Shown here: piece by piece, positions 1 through 9,093 of the stretch
Layout: each line of letters opens with the position of its first letter
How positions within the stretch are numbered: the stretch's first letter is position 1
DNA from: SIG440 sp045120135
GTDB taxonomy: Bacteria > Bacillota > Clostridia > Monoglobales > Monoglobaceae
Length of the DNA stretch: 64,000 bases
Reading direction: 5' to 3'
NCBI GenBank assembly: GCA_045120135.1
Contig: JBGVEN010000015.1
Location: 186,001 to 250,000, forward strand
Made by a program: the position numbers and the translations under genes
The notes under the pieces: generated by a model
Told to the model about the DNA's origin: nothing
Seen by the model: only the letters and a program-made list of their open reading frames with translations
The model's database searches: none

Positions 1-810
1 AAGGCAGCAGTTGAAATCAAGGATATCGAATATCTTTTTGCAGGTGACTTGCTTAATCAATGCATCAGCTCCACCTTTGGTCTGCGTGATTTTGGAGTAC
101 CCTTTCTCGGCGTTTACGGTGCATGCTCAACTATGGCAGAAACATTGGGTCTTGCATCAGTTATGATAGACGGCGGCTTTGCAGATATGACCGCAGCCGT
201 AACCTCAAGCCACTTCTGCACTGCAGAACGTCAGTATCGCTTTCCGCTTGAATACGGCGGTCAAAGACCGCCAACGGCACAATGGACAGTTACAGGATCA
301 GGTGCGGCTATTTTGTCAAAAAGTGGTGATGGACCGTATGTAACCTACTTTACAGCGGGCAGAATTATTGATGCAGGTGTTTCGGATGCAAACAATATGG
401 GTGCAGCAATGGCGCCTGCGGCTGCTGACACACTTTCGGCACACTTCCGTGATACTGAGCGAATACCGCAGGACTATGACCTAATACTGACGGGAGACCT
501 TGGCAAAATTGGTAAGTCTATTGCAATAGATATGCTTTGTGAGGAAGGCTTTGATATGACCGAGAATTACAACGACTGCGGGTGTATGGTTTTTGACATT
601 GATAAACAGGATATGCACGCCGGCGGCTCGGGTTGCGGATGCGGTGCAATTACACTTTGCGGCTATATTATGGATATGTTCAAGGCAAAAAAAATCAATA
701 ATCTTTTGTTTGTGGGAACAGGCGCACTTCTCAGTCCCACATCAAGTATGCAGGGCGAATCAATCCCGTGTGTTGCCCACGCAGTTGCAATTTCGGCAAA
801 AGGAGAATAA
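1..810 (+). CDS. spoVAD: Stage V sporulation protein AD, 5'-truncated
   Basis: The reading frame is open from base 1, so the window cuts the gene; about 269 C-terminal residues are present. SpoVAD is part of the SpoVA channel that moves dipicolinic acid into the forespore and releases it at germination; it has a thiolase-like fold and binds dipicolinate. Supporting stretches are GVYGACSTMAETLGLAS, the SSHFCTAERQYRFPLEYG segment and the C-terminal TGALLSPTS block, all typical of the family. spoVAE starts 4 bases after the stop, as in canonical spoVA operons. Upstream spoVAC is presumably outside the window. Confidence 0.95.
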   Translation, partial: KAAVEIKDIEYLFAGDLLNQCISSTFGLRDFGVPFLGVYGACSTMAETLGLASVMIDGGFADMTAAVTSSHFCTAERQYRFPLEYGGQRPPTAQWTVTGSGAAILSKSGDGPYVTYFTAGRIIDAGVSDANNMGAAMAPAAADTLSAHFRDTERIPQDYDLILTGDLGKIGKSIAIDMLCEEGFDMTENYNDCGCMVFDIDKQDMHAGGSGCGCGAITLCGYIMDMFKAKKINNLLFVGTGALLSPTSSMQGESIPCVAHAVAISAKGE

Positions 811-814
811 ATTT

Positions 815-1168
815 ATGCAATACTTAAACGCATTCTGGGTTGGTGGTGTTATTTGCGCCATTGCTCAGATTTTGATTGATAAAACAAAAATGACACCGGC
901 AAGGATACTTGTATCCTTTGTTGTCGCCGGTGTAATATTGGGAATGCTTGGACTCTATGAGCCGATTGCAGATTACGCAGGCGCAGGCGCAACTGTGCCT
1001 ATTATCGGTTTTGGAAACACCCTTGCAAAAGGTGTTATGAAAGGTATATCCGAAAAAGGCTTTATAGGTATTTTTACAGGAGGAGCATCCGCAGCAGCCG
1101 GCGGCATTGCCGCATCAATCTTTTTCGGTTTTGTAATGGCAATTATCTTTAAACCCAAGCAGAAGTAA
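815..1168 (+). CDS. spoVAE: Stage V sporulation protein AE
   Basis: A 117-residue, very hydrophobic protein with several membrane spans, the usual size for SpoVAE. It is a membrane component of the SpoVA dipicolinate channel. The start is the ATG at 815, with the Shine-Dalgarno AAAGGAG at the end of spoVAD; the same frame stays open upstream to 593 but that overlaps spoVAD and has no ribosome site. Glycine- and alanine-rich segments (GFGNTLAKGVMKG and TGGASAAAGGIAASIFFG) are family-like. It is the last gene of the operon and is followed by a strong terminator. Confidence 0.93.
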   Translation: MQYLNAFWVGGVICAIAQILIDKTKMTPARILVSFVVAGVILGMLGLYEPIADYAGAGATVPIIGFGNTLAKGVMKGISEKGFIGIFTGGASAAAGGIAASIFFGFVMAIIFKPKQK

Positions 1169-1192
1169 AAAAGTCATAAAAATACACAAAAA

Positions 1193-1218
1193 AAAGAGAC
1201 GACCGAAGTCGTCTCTTT
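1193..1218. terminator. Bidirectional terminator, spoVAE / SLH protein
   Basis: Perfect 11-bp stem (AAAGAGACGAC with loop CGAA) flanked by A-rich and T-rich ends, between convergent spoVAE and the SLH gene; it can serve both. Confidence 0.85.
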
Positions 1219-1249
1219 AATTTGTTAAACTAACTAATAATCTCTTAGA

Positions 1250-4096
1250 TTATTCAGCAGTCTTTGCTGTGTCTATACCTCTTACGATAACAACATCAAC
1301 AACCTTGCCTTCGTAAGTTCTTACGTATACGTAGTCAGCGTAAGCCTTAGCAGCTTCAACAGTCTTACCTTCTGCAACGAGTTCATCGTTCTTGTAAAGG
1401 TCAAGTGAACCTGCAGCGTCTTCTGCGTAAATCTTAGAAATGTATTTGTAAGAACCTGTGTTAGCAACCTTAACACCCTTAGCTGTAAAGTCAATTACAT
1501 AAGTGTTCTTAGCCTGTGAAAGCTTGTATTCTGTGCCATCAATCTTTGCAAGTGAAGAAGCCTTCTTGTAAGCCTCAACCTTACCACCAACGATAGCTTC
1601 ATCACCATCAGCTACATACTCAGTATCTACAGCGCCCATAAGACCTGCTGCAGTTCTGATGCTTTCTGTGAAGTCACGTACCTTAACAAGTGATGTAACT
1701 ACGCCAGCAGCGTTAAGCTTAACCTTAACAATATCACCAACTGTGGGGAGGTATTCGCCTACAACATCTGTAGTTGTAAGAGCAGAAACTTCTTCGTCAT
1801 TGATGAAGAATGAGAGGTCATAAACTGCTTCGCCGTCTTCGTTTGAAGATTCACCAGCAGCTGTGATAACAGCAAGACCTGTTGTAGCACCTGCAGTTAC
1901 AAAACCTTCAGCACTAAGAACAATGATATCATTGTCATCAGCCTTGTTTGTAGCATAAGAAGCAATTACATCGTATTCGTTCTTATCTTCAAGGTCAGCG
2001 ATTGTAGCAAGCTTGCAATCAGCAGCAGTGTCAGCGATTACAAATACGATAGCATCTGCATCAACATAACCAGCGCCCAAGAGTCTGCTGTTGTCAGCAT
2101 CAAATTCTTTGTCATCACCTGCTGTAAGAGTACCTGCAACAAACTTATCGTCGTAACCTGCAGTTTCTACTGTGCTAAGAGCACCAGCAGAATTCTTTGT
2201 GTACTTAACAACTTCATTTGCAAGACCATCTGCAAGAGCTTCAGCTTCAGCTTCAGTTTCGCAAGCTGACGCATCAACTGCTACGCCGTTAATCTTTGCA
2301 TTCTTCTTGAATTCAACGATTTCAACGCCGTCAGCTGTGATAATCTGAGCCTTGAGTGTGTATCCGGCTGAACCGAATTCGTTTTCTTTAGCTGCAACTG
2401 AGTAGATATAACCAAAGTTTGCAGAAACGCCTGTTGCAAGAGCAGCATCCTCGTTGAATGCAGCAATCTTGCCGTACTTATCGATAAAGAATGTACCGCC
2501 GTCGCCTACTTCAAGAGCATCAGCACCATAAGCGCTTTCAGCTACATCATACCAAGCATCGCTAATTTTGTAAGCATAGTCTGTTGAAGAAGTGCTTGAA
2601 GCCTTTCTAGAAGAAACAGCACCAATAACCTGGTTTGAAATAACTTCAGCAACGATAACCTTTGAGCTTGCATTTACAGCAATAACTGAAAGAACATCGA
2701 ATTCAGCAAGTTCGCTGATAGCGATTTCTGCGCCATCCTTAAGAACCTTAACGATTGTTGTTTCGTCATCTTCGTCAACTTCGATTTCATCGATATCAAA
2801 CTTCTCAACAGTTTCCTTGAGAACAATAACATCGCCGTCAACTTCATCAACTACACCTGTAGCTGCAAGTTCAACAACTGCTACGTTGTAACCCTTCTTA
2901 TCGTCGTTGTCGATAAGCTTAAGTGTACCGCCGTAGAGGCAAACATCAGCATCGCCAAGAATCAAGTCATCGAGATCTGCTGCGTCATAACCGCCTACAT
3001 AGTTGTAGATAACATCCAAATCCTGGAGATCAACCTTTGTTGTGTTGTCATCACCATCTTTGAAGTACTTAAGTGTATCAGCATCAGCACTGCTGTACTG
3101 GTCAAGACCGATTTCAAGAGTTTCGTTTCTGTTTGTATCAACAGCCATTGAAACAATTGCAAACTTGTCGTTTACTTCCTTAACGTAAGCGATAACGCTC
3201 TGGCCAAGGTAATCTTCTGCATCAGAATCAGCAACGAGGAACTTCTTCACGCCGTCATAATTGCCATCTTCGTCGAAGAGGAACTTCTTGTTGTTTGTAT
3301 CGAAGTTGTCCTTAACGTCGATAACAACAACTGCAGCTTCGTCTGTGTTGATTGTTTTTGTACCGTCAACAACTGTTGTTGTGTTCTCTGTAACGATACC
3401 ACGGATTTTTACGTAGCCGAGGTTTTCGCTCATGAGAGTCTTGTAGTCGTATGACTTACCATCAGCAATTACATATTCAACTTCGCCGTTTGTATTCCAC
3501 TTTGACTGAACCATAAGAGGTGTGTCAAGAGCGTTTGCAAGAATCTGTGCAACTGTACCACGGTTAGCTGCGCTACCTACTGCTGCGTTAGCAACTGAAA
3601 GTGATACATCGTATCTCTGAGCAGCTGCAAGGTAACCTGTGGGGTAACCACCGTTCTTTTCAGCAAAAGGTGTGTAGCCAAGTGTAGACATTACCATCTT
3701 AACAGCCTGTTCATAAAGAACCGGATCTTCGGGACCGAATGTACCGTCGCCGTAGCCGTTGATGATGCCCATACCAGCAGCGTTTGCAATGTAACCAGAA
3801 GCCCAGTGGCTTGCAGGAACATCAGTAAATGCTGTGTTAGCATTAGCCTTAGCTGTCTCACCATAACCCTGAATTCTAGCGATAAGTGCAGCCATTTCTG
3901 CTCTTGTTACGCCAGCTTCGGGCTTGTAAGTGCCGTCTTCGTAACCTGTAACAATATCGAGTTTGTTGAGTGTTTCAACTGCTTCGTAATAAGCGCTGTC
4001 TTCTGCTACATCAGTATATGTTGCACCAAAAGCAACAGTTGTGAGTACCATAGCGAATACGCATACCAAAGCAATCACTTTTTTGAGATTTAACAT
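1250..4096 (-). CDS. SLH-domain S-layer-type surface protein
   Basis: A 948-residue secreted protein. Residues 1-24 form a signal peptide (MLNLKKVIALVCVFAMVLTT, then AFGA). Two clear SLH domains follow (about 27-75 with VTGYEDGTYKPEAGVTRAEM, and about 89-140 with INGYGDGTFGPEDPVLYEQA), then a degenerate third to about 195. SLH domains bind secondary cell-wall polymer. The remaining ~750 residues are acidic, rich in A/D/V/T and low in Cys, with no recognised catalytic domain; repeated short beta-like units (VVDEVDGDVIVLKETVEKFD type) suggest an S-layer structural protein. It has its own consensus promoter, a ~135-nt leader and a strong ribosome site (AAGGAGG), fitting very high expression. Main S-layer protein is an inference; SLH surface anchoring is well supported. 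Confidence 0.85.
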   Translation of the reverse strand: MLNLKKVIALVCVFAMVLTTVAFGATYTDVAEDSAYYEAVETLNKLDIVTGYEDGTYKPEAGVTRAEMAALIARIQGYGETAKANANTAFTDVPASHWASGYIANAAGMGIINGYGDGTFGPEDPVLYEQAVKMVMSTLGYTPFAEKNGGYPTGYLAAAQRYDVSLSVANAAVGSAANRGTVAQILANALDTPLMVQSKWNTNGEVEYVIADGKSYDYKTLMSENLGYVKIRGIVTENTTTVVDGTKTINTDEAAVVVIDVKDNFDTNNKKFLFDEDGNYDGVKKFLVADSDAEDYLGQSVIAYVKEVNDKFAIVSMAVDTNRNETLEIGLDQYSSADADTLKYFKDGDDNTTKVDLQDLDVIYNYVGGYDAADLDDLILGDADVCLYGGTLKLIDNDDKKGYNVAVVELAATGVVDEVDGDVIVLKETVEKFDIDEIEVDEDDETTIVKVLKDGAEIAISELAEFDVLSVIAVNASSKVIVAEVISNQVIGAVSSRKASSTSSTDYAYKISDAWYDVAESAYGADALEVGDGGTFFIDKYGKIAAFNEDAALATGVSANFGYIYSVAAKENEFGSAGYTLKAQIITADGVEIVEFKKNAKINGVAVDASACETEAEAEALADGLANEVVKYTKNSAGALSTVETAGYDDKFVAGTLTAGDDKEFDADNSRLLGAGYVDADAIVFVIADTAADCKLATIADLEDKNEYDVIASYATNKADDNDIIVLSAEGFVTAGATTGLAVITAAGESSNEDGEAVYDLSFFINDEEVSALTTTDVVGEYLPTVGDIVKVKLNAAGVVTSLVKVRDFTESIRTAAGLMGAVDTEYVADGDEAIVGGKVEAYKKASSLAKIDGTEYKLSQAKNTYVIDFTAKGVKVANTGSYKYISKIYAEDAAGSLDLYKNDELVAEGKTVEAAKAYADYVYVRTYEGKVVDVVIVRGIDTAKTAE

Positions 4097-4235
4097 AGTC
4101 TCAAATCCTCCTTGTTTAAAAAATATATTTTATTAATTTTTTTGCAGTATAATAAGTTGTTGTAAAGCAATTTGGATTGCTTCTTATCATTAACAAGCAG
4201 ACGCAAATACACACCTATCCCGTTAACTTAGGTTG

Positions 4236-4265
4236 ATTATATCACCAAACATAAGCATATGTCAA
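4236..4265 (-). promoter_or_regulatory. Vegetative promoter of the SLH protein
   Basis: On the minus strand TTGACA (4260-4265), 18-bp spacer, TATAAT (4236-4241). The inferred mRNA has a leader of about 130 nt containing a small hairpin (AAGCAAT/ATTGCTT near 4157-4174), as often seen for stable S-layer messages. Confidence 0.8.
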
Positions 4266-4466
4266 CACGAATTTGAAAATGTAACATATTTGTAATACTT
4301 TTTCAATTCTTTTGTCAAAATATGCAGGGGTTATTACTATATATTGATAAAAAAACACTTTTCTATGTCATATATTGTAATACTACATTTCAAATATGTC
4401 AATAGATTTTGTAAAATTTAATGGAAAAATATTCATTTTAGAGTTTTTTTGCATTTTCGGGACGTT
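4266..4466. other. AT-rich intergenic DNA, no gene seen
   Basis: About 200 bp of AT-rich sequence between the SLH promoter and a repeat element; no ORF with a ribosome site and no RNA gene recognised. Confidence 0.5.
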
Positions 4467-4469
4467 ACA

Positions 4470-4530
4470 ATCCTCCCACCGTCTGCGACGGCCCCCCTCC
4501 TTTACACAAGGAGGGCTGAGCCGCCCCCTA
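4470..4530. repeat. Short GC-rich interspersed palindromic repeat
   Basis: A GC-rich island in AT-rich DNA. It holds a central hairpin (CCCTCCTTtacacAAGGAGGG, 4496-4515), flanked by CCGTCTGCGACGG (itself a small palindrome) and a GCCGCCCCC end. It abuts the trmFO stop codon (4528-4530). The layout matches small nonautonomous repeats scattered in Clostridia genomes; copy number must be tested genome-wide. Confidence 0.6.
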
Positions 4531-5835
4531 CATTTTAAGTCCCTGTATTTCCGCCAGTGACCTTTCTGCATATTTTTCCGCTTTTTCTTTTTTATCCTTT
4601 ATCCGAATACCCAAATCCTCAAATATACCGAAGTTTACATTCATCGGCTGGAAGTCGGTAACCGCCGGGTTTGATATATACAACGCAAGAGCACCCATTG
4701 CGGTTTTTGCAGAAAGCATTGGCGTTTCATTCTCGCACACGGCAGCCGCCATAGACACGCCTGCCCAGAGTCCCGATGCCGCTGATTCGATATAACCCTC
4801 CACTCCGGTTATCTGGCCTGCGAAGTACACCTTGGGGAATTGCTTCATATTATAATTACCCGTCAGGCACTTTGGAGAATTTATATAGGTGTTTCGGTGC
4901 ATAACGCCGTATCTTACAAACTCAGCACTTTCAAGACCGGGAATCATACCAAACACCCTTTTCTGCTCGCCAAACTTCAAGTGGGTCTGGAAGCCTACTA
5001 TATTATACATACTTGCTGCGGCGTTGTCCTGTCTCAGCTGAACCACCGCATAGGGACGGCTGCCGTCGTGAGGGCTTGTCAGCCCCACCGGCTTGAGCGG
5101 ACCGAAGCGCATTGTGTCCTCGCCCCTTGCAGCCATAACCTCAATCGGCATACACCCCTCAAACACCTTAGGGTTTTCCACCCCCTCGTGCACAGGTGCC
5201 CCCTCAGCAGTTACAAGAGCGTTGCGGAACGCAATATATTCGTCCTTTGTCATAGGACAGTTTATATAATCATCCCCACCCTTACCATAACGTGCCGCCT
5301 TAAAGGCTTTTGTCATATCTATACTCTCATACGAAACAATAGGTGCCGCTGCATCATAAAAATGAAGAGAGTCATCACCCGTTAGTTTCAATATACTTTC
5401 AGAGAGTGCATCAGATGCCAAAGGGCCTGCAGCAACAACAGTATATTCATCGGTATTGATTTCGGTTACTTCCTCAGAAATAATCTCAATATTCGGACAC
5501 GCTTTAATCTTTTCGGTAACCATTTTGGAAAAGCCGTCACGATCAACCGCCAAAGCTCCGCCTGCGGGGACACGGGTTGCGTCCGCACATTCCATTATAA
5601 GCGAGCCTAGTCGTCGCATTTCTTCCTTTAAAAGACCTACGGCATTGTAAATTCCATCGGCACGGAGTGAGTTGCTGCACACAAGCTCTGCAAAATTTTC
5701 TGACTTATGGGCAGGCGACATTTTGTGAGGCTTCATTTCGTACAATTTAACCTTAACCCCACGTTTTGCAAGCTGCCACGCCGCCTCGCAGCCTGCAAGA
5801 CCTGCACCTATTATCTTAACTGTTTGATTTGCCAT
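4528..5835 (-). CDS. trmFO: Methylenetetrahydrofolate--tRNA-(uracil-5-)-methyltransferase TrmFO
   Basis: A 435-residue flavoprotein of normal family length. It makes ribothymidine at U54 of tRNA using methylenetetrahydrofolate and FADH2. The N-terminal dinucleotide site is GAGLAGCEAAWQLAKRG (10-26), followed by the TrmFO signature EMKPHKMSPAHKSENFAELV and CSNSLRAD with its conserved Cys. The C-terminal GQITGVEGYIESAASGLWAG is also characteristic. The start has AAAGGA 10 bases upstream and a good promoter. A GC-rich repeat touches the 3' end. Cytosolic, probably monocistronic. Confidence 0.96.
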   Translation of the reverse strand: MANQTVKIIGAGLAGCEAAWQLAKRGVKVKLYEMKPHKMSPAHKSENFAELVCSNSLRADGIYNAVGLLKEEMRRLGSLIMECADATRVPAGGALAVDRDGFSKMVTEKIKACPNIEIISEEVTEINTDEYTVVAAGPLASDALSESILKLTGDDSLHFYDAAAPIVSYESIDMTKAFKAARYGKGGDDYINCPMTKDEYIAFRNALVTAEGAPVHEGVENPKVFEGCMPIEVMAARGEDTMRFGPLKPVGLTSPHDGSRPYAVVQLRQDNAAASMYNIVGFQTHLKFGEQKRVFGMIPGLESAEFVRYGVMHRNTYINSPKCLTGNYNMKQFPKVYFAGQITGVEGYIESAASGLWAGVSMAAAVCENETPMLSAKTAMGALALYISNPAVTDFQPMNVNFGIFEDLGIRIKDKKEKAEKYAERSLAEIQGLKM

Positions 5836-5873
5836 TTTATAAAGTTCCTTTCACCGGAAATTTTCCTATATAT

Positions 5874-5902
5874 AATATAGCACAAATCGAAGTTTGGTGC
5901 AA
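5874..5902 (-). promoter_or_regulatory. Promoter of trmFO
   Basis: Minus strand TTGCAC (5897-5902), 17-bp spacer, TATATT (5874-5879), about 40 bp before the start codon. Confidence 0.65.
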
Positions 5903-5919
5903 GAGGGGATTGAAATGTG

Positions 5920-6828
5920 TTACAACACCGTCATTGTGCCGAGCAGGATTGGCAGAGTCTCCTTATAAATCTGTGGCAGTTGCTCAGCGGGCAGCGGATT
6001 CTGACCCTCGCCCACCTCTACGGTATAGCCGGGCAAATTGAACTTATCTACAAACCAATCTTTAAAGCCGCCATACGAAGCAATGCCCTCGGTTTCATCA
6101 AGACGATACGGGGATATTTTGGTATAGGCTTTTGCAATAGTCATTGAACGAGGCGGTTCCTTTTTCATAAAGCCGTGGTATATGACCTTGCCCTGGCTGT
6201 GGAAGGAAATTGTCAAACCAAAATCATGCATTCGTGTAAAGCGGGCAAGTGCATGGCTTTCCGGCTCGGACTCGGGGTGCGTTCCCGAAAATCTTGTAGG
6301 TCCGGGGGAATAGATACCATACTCCTTTTCCATATTCTTTGATTCCTGCCACATTGCGTCATAATTATGGTTGAGGTCAACGCCACGGGCATTTGCCTGC
6401 CAGTGCGAAAAGTCGGATTTTCCATTCATTCTGAGAAGCTTTTGTTTTTCGGTTTGGGGTAGTCGGCGCGGCAGACCCATGGATGCAAGCTGAACACCAT
6501 CGGGGTTCAGCATCGGCACAATGTATAACGAGCATCTTCTCCACAACGCCTTTACATTAAAGCCGTGCAACGCTTTGCCCAATTGCTTTGCCTCCAGAAA
6601 ATCCCTCGCAAACCACATCAGCATTGCAGAGGTTATCCATTCCATTCCGTGATGCGCACCGTTATACATTATCTTTTTGTCGCCCGTCCCCAATTTTATG
6701 TAGTACAGATTACTTCCCCAAAGGGATTTGCCTATGCTACCCACCTCCGCTTCGGGAAAATCTCGGCGGAGCAGCAGTATATCGTCTTTTAAAACTTCGT
6801 ATGTATAGGGTCGTATTTCTTTTTTCAT
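5920..6828 (-). CDS. M14-family zinc carboxypeptidase / gamma-D-Glu-diaminopimelate peptidase-like
   Basis: A 302-residue metallopeptidase. Zinc ligands are visible: HxxE in NGAHHGMEWITSAM (about 60-70) and the third His in ISFHSQGKVIYHG (about 205-215); the catalytic Glu is in YTVEVGEGQNPL near the C-terminus. The Asn-His-Asn-Tyr segment DLNHNYDAMW is typical of M14C enzymes that cut gamma-D-glutamyl bonds in peptidoglycan peptides. No signal peptide, so probably cytosolic, acting on imported muropeptides or during sporulation. The ATG at 6828 is preferred over the one at 6834 because AAAGG lies 8 bases from it and almost touches the other. It is not clear whether it has its own promoter. 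Confidence 0.85.
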   Translation of the reverse strand: MKKEIRPYTYEVLKDDILLLRRDFPEAEVGSIGKSLWGSNLYYIKLGTGDKKIMYNGAHHGMEWITSAMLMWFARDFLEAKQLGKALHGFNVKALWRRCSLYIVPMLNPDGVQLASMGLPRRLPQTEKQKLLRMNGKSDFSHWQANARGVDLNHNYDAMWQESKNMEKEYGIYSPGPTRFSGTHPESEPESHALARFTRMHDFGLTISFHSQGKVIYHGFMKKEPPRSMTIAKAYTKISPYRLDETEGIASYGGFKDWFVDKFNLPGYTVEVGEGQNPLPAEQLPQIYKETLPILLGTMTVL

Positions 6829-6943
6829 AAGCATCGCCTTTCTTTTGCGAAATTTTTCATCATTTTAAGGTATATGCATCCGCCTTAAATTTTATTTGTC
6901 TAAATGCGCTAATAAAGATATTTTATTTAATAATAAAAAGGCA

Positions 6944-6967
6944 TTCTAAAATGCAAGCATTTTAGAA
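6944..6967 (-). terminator. Terminator downstream of spoIIP
   Basis: An 11-bp inverted repeat (TTCTAAAATGC / GCATTTTAGAA) with flanking A and T runs, between spoIIP and the M14 peptidase. Confidence 0.65.
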
Positions 6968-6992
6968 CGTCTTTTGAAAACAATATAATCCA

Positions 6993-8210
6993 TTATTTTA
7001 ATGTATTCAGAAAATCCGCAATTTCTGCCGCGGCAAGCTTGGCGCCAGTGACTGCCTCACTCAAAGTGTTGCCACTGCTCCCTACTTCAATAATCATACT
7101 ACCCAAAGTCGTGTGTCCATTGAATCTCTCTTTGCGAAGATTTACGCCACGCATAAGACCAGGGTATTTTTTTGATATATGGTTTTGGAGCTTAAGTGCA
7201 AGCTTCATATTTTCACGCCACTCGGGATGATCCAGTCCGCCGCCGTTTGTCCCCACCACAAGCATCAATTGAGCCGTTTTCTTGCCGTTTATTTCTGTTA
7301 CAAATTTCGCCTTGCTTCCGTCGTCATAAATAAAAGCGTCACGATGTAAGTCAAGAACAACCGAAAGATTGGGGTACTTTGCCTTGTATTTTTCCACAGT
7401 TTTGCGTGAATTCTCATAAGAGCCGTTAAAGCTCGGATGATCGTGAACTGTTGTATCGTGAATCACCTTTATACCCTTTTCCTCAAGAACCTGTTTTACC
7501 GCCTTACCTACCGCAATCATATTTTCATCACTATTAAGACTTCGGTCGCTTTTGTCAGCAGAGTATACCGATACCCCCTCCAGGGAATAACATTCCGTTG
7601 TATGAGTGTGAATAATTAAAACCTTTGGTTCTTGGCCTTTCATATCAAATTTCAATGGACTTTTAAGCATTTCGTCTATGTTGATACCGAACTCCGTTTC
7701 GTTGCGTATCAGAATTTTATTTTTTGACTTACCCAAAGCCTTGCTCTGCCCCGAATCCACCTCTGTTATAGGATACTGTCCGGCATTGGGCATAGGTGGC
7801 TCTGCTGTGCCGCCGCCGGAATCGGCATTTTGAGGATTGTAGGCAGCTATGCTTTGGTTTGCAGTTCTGGCAAGATAGCCATATCCGACAGCCTTTACAA
7901 GAGGAAGCTCCTCAGCAATCGCTGTGTGTAAATCAAACGGGTCAAAGCATAGAACAAAGGATACCGTCTTTTTCACCGCATTAAGCATTGAGCTTTTTAG
8001 CCTTTCAACCGCTCCGTTTACCGCACCTATTACGGGGACACTCTCTGCAACAGCATTTTGCCCTATACTATCTTGAGTGATATTAAGACTTGGTGCGGCA
8101 ATTTTTATATCAAGTACACCCAACGTCGCAATAACAACCAGGGTCATTACTGCGACACTACGGCGTATCAGTTTTTTACCATCTATCACAACCGCTCTGT
8201 ATTTTTTCAT
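6993..8210 (-). CDS. spoIIP: Stage II sporulation protein P
   Basis: A 405-residue peptidoglycan amidase/endopeptidase of the DMP engulfment machine (SpoIID, SpoIIM, SpoIIP). One N-terminal membrane anchor (about residues 18-38), a variable linker rich in Gly/Pro, then the catalytic domain: VLIIHTHTTECY (zinc-binding region), LSVVLDLHRDA with the second His, and MIIEVGSSGNTLSEA with the conserved Glu and Asn. It acts on the septal wall facing the forespore membrane. Expected to be under the mother-cell sigma-E; no convincing sigma-E promoter was established by eye. spoIIP is often beside gpr, but here gpr is 24 kb away. Confidence 0.93.
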   Translation of the reverse strand: MKKYRAVVIDGKKLIRRSVAVMTLVVIATLGVLDIKIAAPSLNITQDSIGQNAVAESVPVIGAVNGAVERLKSSMLNAVKKTVSFVLCFDPFDLHTAIAEELPLVKAVGYGYLARTANQSIAAYNPQNADSGGGTAEPPMPNAGQYPITEVDSGQSKALGKSKNKILIRNETEFGINIDEMLKSPLKFDMKGQEPKVLIIHTHTTECYSLEGVSVYSADKSDRSLNSDENMIAVGKAVKQVLEEKGIKVIHDTTVHDHPSFNGSYENSRKTVEKYKAKYPNLSVVLDLHRDAFIYDDGSKAKFVTEINGKKTAQLMLVVGTNGGGLDHPEWRENMKLALKLQNHISKKYPGLMRGVNLRKERFNGHTTLGSMIIEVGSSGNTLSEAVTGAKLAAAEIADFLNTLK

Positions 8211-8273
8211 TACTTCGCCCTTCCTGAGTAAATATACTATATGTATATTTCCAAATTTACGGCATTATTACAA

Positions 8274-8301
8274 AAAGCAGTGACCTTAAGGTCACTGCTT
8301 T
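8274..8301 (-). terminator. Terminator of the MATE-TraX-TIM-barrel operon
   Basis: Perfect 14-bp stem (AAAGCAGTGACCTT / AAGGTCACTGCTTT) followed on the minus strand by a T run. It includes the stop codon of the TIM-barrel gene (8292-8294). Confidence 0.85.
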
Positions 8302-9083
8302 CGTAAGACTTCTATTTCCTTTGCGAGCCGGTTTGCCGCAGCTGCCGCACGGGCATAATATTCTTCGTCTGTTACATCGTCGTATTGGTTACTGTTGCTA
8401 CGAAAAACCTCTAGCATTATACAACCACTATAATCTGCCGCAACCAGATGTTTTGCGACGCTGCCAAAATCAAGTTTGCCGTCATAAGGCAAAAGGTGGT
8501 CATCACTGTCCTTTACGCCAAGGTTATCGTGAATATGGACCGTAACAAGCTTATCTCCGAACAACGACATATATTCCCTGCCCGAAGTAAAACAACCCTC
8601 GTGACCAGTGTCCCAGCAAAAGCCTGAGTCCTCAAACTGTTCCATAGCTAAAGCTATATTCGAAAGGCAACGCTGGTTTTCATAGGCAATTTTGACACTG
8701 GAGTGTTTTGCTTTTTCCATCAGTTCTTTAAACCTTTGAACACCTATATCTGTTATCATCGGCGGCGGATATTTTGACGAAAGATGCACCACTAATATGG
8801 GAATATTATATCTTTCGCACTTTCTTACTCCATCAATCAACCCTTCAAGGACTTTGTCGCCCGCCTCGCCTTGCTTCCATATCTCGTTTATACCACGAAA
8901 TGGCGCATGAAGTGTTGCAAGAGTTATGTCCGAAGCTTTCAGTTTGCTGATAGTTTCATCGGTCAACTTTGCAGAATCAGACAGCATAAAGGTATTTTTA
9001 AAACCGTTTTTCCGCATCAGCTCTATCTGGCGGTCTATACTTATTTCGTTGCTGTAACAAAACAGATTTATCCCTGTTTCCAT
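8292..9083 (-). CDS. Sugar phosphate isomerase/epimerase-like TIM-barrel protein
   Basis: A 263-residue protein of the xylose-isomerase-like TIM-barrel superfamily (AP endonuclease 2 fold). Probable metal-site residues: a Glu in VKIAYENQ, the DTGHEGCF motif, and HIHDNLG followed by DDHLLPYDGKLDFGS, which is the hallmark of sugar-phosphate isomerase/epimerases; a last Glu lies in CIMLEVFRS. The substrate cannot be read from the sequence. Good ribosome site (AAAGGAG). It lies 10 bp after the TraX-like gene and 750 bp from the MATE exporter, so it is the last gene of that unit; no functional link between the three is evident. Confidence 0.8.
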   Translation of the reverse strand: METGINLFCYSNEISIDRQIELMRKNGFKNTFMLSDSAKLTDETISKLKASDITLATLHAPFRGINEIWKQGEAGDKVLEGLIDGVRKCERYNIPILVVHLSSKYPPPMITDIGVQRFKELMEKAKHSSVKIAYENQRCLSNIALAMEQFEDSGFCWDTGHEGCFTSGREYMSLFGDKLVTVHIHDNLGVKDSDDHLLPYDGKLDFGSVAKHLVAADYSGCIMLEVFRSNSNQYDDVTDEEYYARAAAAANRLAKEIEVLRKQ

Positions 9084-9093
9084 AATAGCTCCT

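Noticed and set aside
593..814. Longer version of SpoVAE starting at 593
   Set aside because: The extension lies inside spoVAD in another frame; the ribosome site and normal family length support the start at 815.
4840..5385. 181-aa plus-strand ORF inside trmFO
   Set aside because: Antisense shadow of trmFO; no ribosome site and implausible composition.
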